Positions 23,985 to 26,079 of a stretch of DNA of 26,079 nt are shown one piece after another. The DNA is from an uncultured Muribaculaceae bacterium (GTDB taxonomy: Bacteria > Bacteroidota > Bacteroidia > Bacteroidales > Muribaculaceae). Below the pieces are notes generated by a model. The model worked only from the letters and a program-made list of their open reading frames with translations. It did not search any database and was not told the origin of the DNA. The position numbers were made by a program, and so were the translations under genes. How positions within the stretch are numbered: position 1 is the first letter of the stretch; each line of letters opens with the position of its first letter. Location: positions 1 to 26,079 of the forward strand of contig CAJUMI010000033.1 of NCBI GenBank assembly GCA_910587545.1. The letters are read 5' to 3'.

Positions 23985-25352
23985 ATGAAATGGAGTGATC
24001 TTAAAAATCTAAAAAACAATCTGGCAGGATATTTTGATCTGTCTGGTTTTCTTATACCACAGGCCGAAGCCGAGGCTACGATACGCGAAGGCGTGTCGTT
24101 CAGAGGCATCAATATCCTGATCCTCATAGTCGCGATCTTCATAGCCTCGCTCGGACTCAACACCAATTCGACGGCCGTGATCATCGGCGCAATGCTCATC
24201 TCGCCGCTGATGGGCCCGATAATAGGCATCGGCCTGGCAGTCGGCATCCACGACTTCGAACTGATGAAGCGATCGTTCCGCAATCTGATGATGGCGACGC
24301 TTTTCAGTGTGGCTACATCATGCATCTACTTCATGATCTCGCCGGTCAACGAAGGCCACAGCGAACTCCTGGCCCGCACGTCACCGACGATCTACGACGT
24401 GCTGATAGGATTTTTCGGAGGCACGGCCGGCATACTCGCCATCGGCAGCAAAGTCAAGGGCAATGTCATCCCCGGTGTGGCGATAGCGACGGCCCTGATG
24501 CCGCCGCTATGCACCGCCGGCTACGGCCTGGCGACCTTCCAGATGAACTATATGTTCGGTGCGCTGTATCTGTTCTTCATCAACTCCGTATTCATCGCAT
24601 GCGCCACGACAGTCGGCGTGAAAGTGATGAAATACCATATCAAAGACTTCTCCAATGCCCAGCGCGCCCGACGCGTCAGGGACATAGTCTATACAATAGC
24701 CATACTGACCATGATACCGGCCTGCTATCTGACCTACCGTATGTATCAGCAGTCAACATTCACCACCAACTGCGAGCGCTTTGTCAATCAGCAGTTCGTG
24801 TTTGAAGGCACACAGGTGCTGCATAGCAGCGCAGTGATGAAAGGCCGCAACAAGACCCTGACAATCAGCCTCGTCGGCAAGATCATACCTCACGACTCAC
24901 TGCTGCTGGCCATGACCGACCGCCTGCCCGACTATGGACTCGGCGGAACAAAACTGAGGATAATCCAGGGCGACAGTCCGGCGAACTTCGATGCCGCACA
25001 AGCGACATCGAGCATGCTGCGTGACATGTATCAGGTGACACAGAACACCATCAACAGCCAGCGCGAAACCATCGACTCGTTGCGCACAATCAACGCCGAG
25101 ATGACGCTCAACGACACGATTGCCGCGCGCATAACGCCCGAAATCAAGGTGCTGTTTCCCGAGATCGGCGACATCGCGATCACCCGCGCCATCGTCAGCA
25201 ATGTCGACTCGATGAAGCTCGACACTCTCAATATAGCTCTCGTAAGCTATTCCCGCCCAATGGGAGCGCCACAGAACAAAAAGTTCAAGGAATATCTCGA
25301 AGCCCGCCTTCAGAAAAAAGAGATCACCATAGTCCACGCACCATTGAAATAA
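23985..25352 (+). CDS. DUF389 family integral membrane protein
   Basis: The 455-residue protein carries the DUF389 domain (TIGR00271/TIGR00341-like 'uncharacterized hydrophobic domain'). After a cytoplasmic lead of about 40 residues come about six membrane segments. The hallmarks are NTNSTAVIIGAMLISPLMGPIIGIG, FGGTAGILAIGSKVKGNVIPGVAIATALMPPLCTAGYG and INSVFIACATTVGV. The last hydrophobic span is IVYTIAILTMIPACYLTY (about 228-245). The remaining 200 residues are soluble and probably periplasmic, with a possible short coiled coil (NTINSQRETIDSLRTINAEM). The function of DUF389 is unknown to me; transport or sensing is guesswork. It lies 23 bases after comM with no terminator or promoter between, so it is probably the third operon gene. 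Confidence 0.9.
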   Translation: MKWSDLKNLKNNLAGYFDLSGFLIPQAEAEATIREGVSFRGINILILIVAIFIASLGLNTNSTAVIIGAMLISPLMGPIIGIGLAVGIHDFELMKRSFRNLMMATLFSVATSCIYFMISPVNEGHSELLARTSPTIYDVLIGFFGGTAGILAIGSKVKGNVIPGVAIATALMPPLCTAGYGLATFQMNYMFGALYLFFINSVFIACATTVGVKVMKYHIKDFSNAQRARRVRDIVYTIAILTMIPACYLTYRMYQQSTFTTNCERFVNQQFVFEGTQVLHSSAVMKGRNKTLTISLVGKIIPHDSLLLAMTDRLPDYGLGGTKLRIIQGDSPANFDAAQATSSMLRDMYQVTQNTINSQRETIDSLRTINAEMTLNDTIAARITPEIKVLFPEIGDIAITRAIVSNVDSMKLDTLNIALVSYSRPMGAPQNKKFKEYLEARLQKKEITIVHAPLK

Positions 25353-25357
25353 GAGCA

Positions 25358-25513
25358 TTACTTGCTGACGAAAAAATCGCCACTAAAATAGCTAATTGGC
25401 CTGCGCATTTGATCCATCGGGCGGCGATAGAAAACCGTATCAGGCAGTTTGCTGCGGTCGAGTGCATGTTCAAAATAAACTACAATTTTCAATTTATAAA
25501 TAACTGTATACAC
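25358..25513 (-). other. Possible small ORF or gene remnant downstream of the SH3-like gene
   Basis: The minus strand has an open frame of 51 codons from a GTG at 25513 to a TAA at 25358. The frame is also open about six codons further upstream, to a TGA. It includes KIVVYFEHALDRSKLP, a basic stretch with RRPMDQMRRP, and the end SYFSGDFFVSK. Codon choice (CTC, GAC, CGC, AGC, CTG) resembles the real genes here, and no gene is on the other strand in this 179-base gap. There is no ATG near the front. It may be a small second gene behind the SH3-like one, or the tail of a decayed gene. I do not recognise it. Confidence 0.3.
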
Positions 25514-25531
25514 ACGAGAAATTAACCGACA

Positions 25532-26047
25532 TCAACAACCATACGGATTGGAGCAATATATATTGCCCCAACCTTTATAGAGCTTACCTTCATACATAAG
25601 AACAATATGATACCAATCATCTGATATACTATCAACATAGGCTATATAATCCATGTGATCGTCTTTTGCTATACTGACGAATTCAGATCCGGTATCGGGC
25701 TGTTCATATAATCTGAGACAAGTCTCTCCGTCGGCCTGTAATGTAGCTCTTACGTATACGCATGTATGTATCTTATCTATCCAACCTATTGATGAAAGAT
25801 ACGGCTTACCATCATACGTGCATCTGTCGGGCTCAAAGATTTCGACTTTAAATCTGAACACACTGTCGTCAAGCACTTTAAATGCATATACTGCCTCAAC
25901 TTCGTCAACCTGTTGTATAATCAGTTTAGGCTGAGTTGCGAAAGCGGTCGGATATATAGGTACCAGATCTCCGTACGTAACCAATACAAAATTATCCCCG
26001 GCAAGAATTGACATCATGCAGAAGATTAAGAGTCTGTTTAAAAACAA
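25532..26047 (-). CDS. Hypothetical secreted protein with C-terminal SH3-like domain
   Basis: The 171-residue frame begins at a TTG (26047); the next in-frame start is the ATG pair at 26017/26014. Only the TTG start keeps a signal-peptide-like front (FLNRLLIFCMMSILAGD), so I prefer it, but the true start is uncertain. Residues about 60-100 (FKVEIFEPDRC...SSIGWIDKIHTCVYVRA) and 110-171 (LRLYEQPDTGSEFVSIAK...DWYHIVLMYEGKLYKGWGNIYCSNPYGC) resemble Bacteroides proteins with a bacterial SH3-type fold ending 'GW...CSNPYTTC'. The paired cysteines near the end fit an exported protein. GC content is visibly lower than its neighbours, which hints at more recent acquisition. Function is unknown. Confidence 0.6.
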   Translation of the reverse strand: MFLNRLLIFCMMSILAGDNFVLVTYGDLVPIYPTAFATQPKLIIQQVDEVEAVYAFKVLDDSVFRFKVEIFEPDRCTYDGKPYLSSIGWIDKIHTCVYVRATLQADGETCLRLYEQPDTGSEFVSIAKDDHMDYIAYVDSISDDWYHIVLMYEGKLYKGWGNIYCSNPYGC

Positions 26048-26079
26048 ATGTTAATAAAAAACAAGCATCAGTCGAAATT

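Noticed and set aside
1..26079. CRISPR arrays, insertion sequences, integrases or phage genes
   Set aside because: No regularly spaced repeats, transposase motifs or terminal repeats were seen on either strand.

Overview
This window looks like a chromosomal stretch of a member of the Bacteroidales, most likely a Muribaculaceae-type gut bacterium; that family-level guess is inference. The evidence is repeated matches to the Bacteroidetes sigma-factor promoter (TTTG, 19-21 bases, TAnnTTTG), starts without clear Shine-Dalgarno sequences, Bacteroidetes-type families (outer-membrane phospholipase A, GxDLY/GDSL esterase, DUF4369 lipoprotein, SH3-like secreted protein) and roughly 50% GC. Most of the window is conserved housekeeping sequence with no phage, integron, CRISPR or intact mobile element.

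Layout. Bases 1-53 are the 5' part of a minus-strand tRNA-Glu(UUC), with a near-perfect promoter at 75-106. recO follows on the plus strand. Bases 952-1236 hold a broken bacterial Ig-like (BIG2) fragment. The minus-strand operon rimP-nusA-infB-folK (6532 down to 1237) covers ribosome maturation, transcription elongation, translation initiation and a folate step, and its mRNA should begin with a strong 5' hairpin. asnA is divergent from rimP and convergent with dtd. A second minus-strand block runs ybeY-mnmG-apt-uvrC-dtd (13314 to 7869), with an intrinsic terminator between apt and uvrC. A perfect 16-bp ParB-binding parS sequence lies between mnmG and apt, which suggests the region is close to the replication origin.

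From 13.5 to 18.5 kb there is an AlkD-like DNA glycosylase and a small surface-glycan group: a plus-strand GT4 glycosyltransferase, and a compact minus-strand operon of manC (GDP-mannose supply), a GT32-like DXD glycosyltransferase and another GT4 enzyme, closed by a probable terminator. Divergent from manC is a secreted protein with two SGNH/GDSL esterase domains. It converges on, and overlaps by 14 bases, the outer-membrane phospholipase gene pldA.

From 21.3 kb a plus-strand operon encodes a DUF4369-type lipoprotein with a thioredoxin-like tail lacking the CXXC, a ComM/YifB AAA+ ATPase, and a DUF389 membrane protein. The window ends with a minus-strand secreted SH3-like protein and a possible 51-codon ORF downstream of it. 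I did not find a clear new multi-gene system. The most notable items are the parS site, the rimP leader hairpin, the lipoprotein-comM-DUF389 operon, the tandem esterase, and the uvrC start placed directly behind a terminator.
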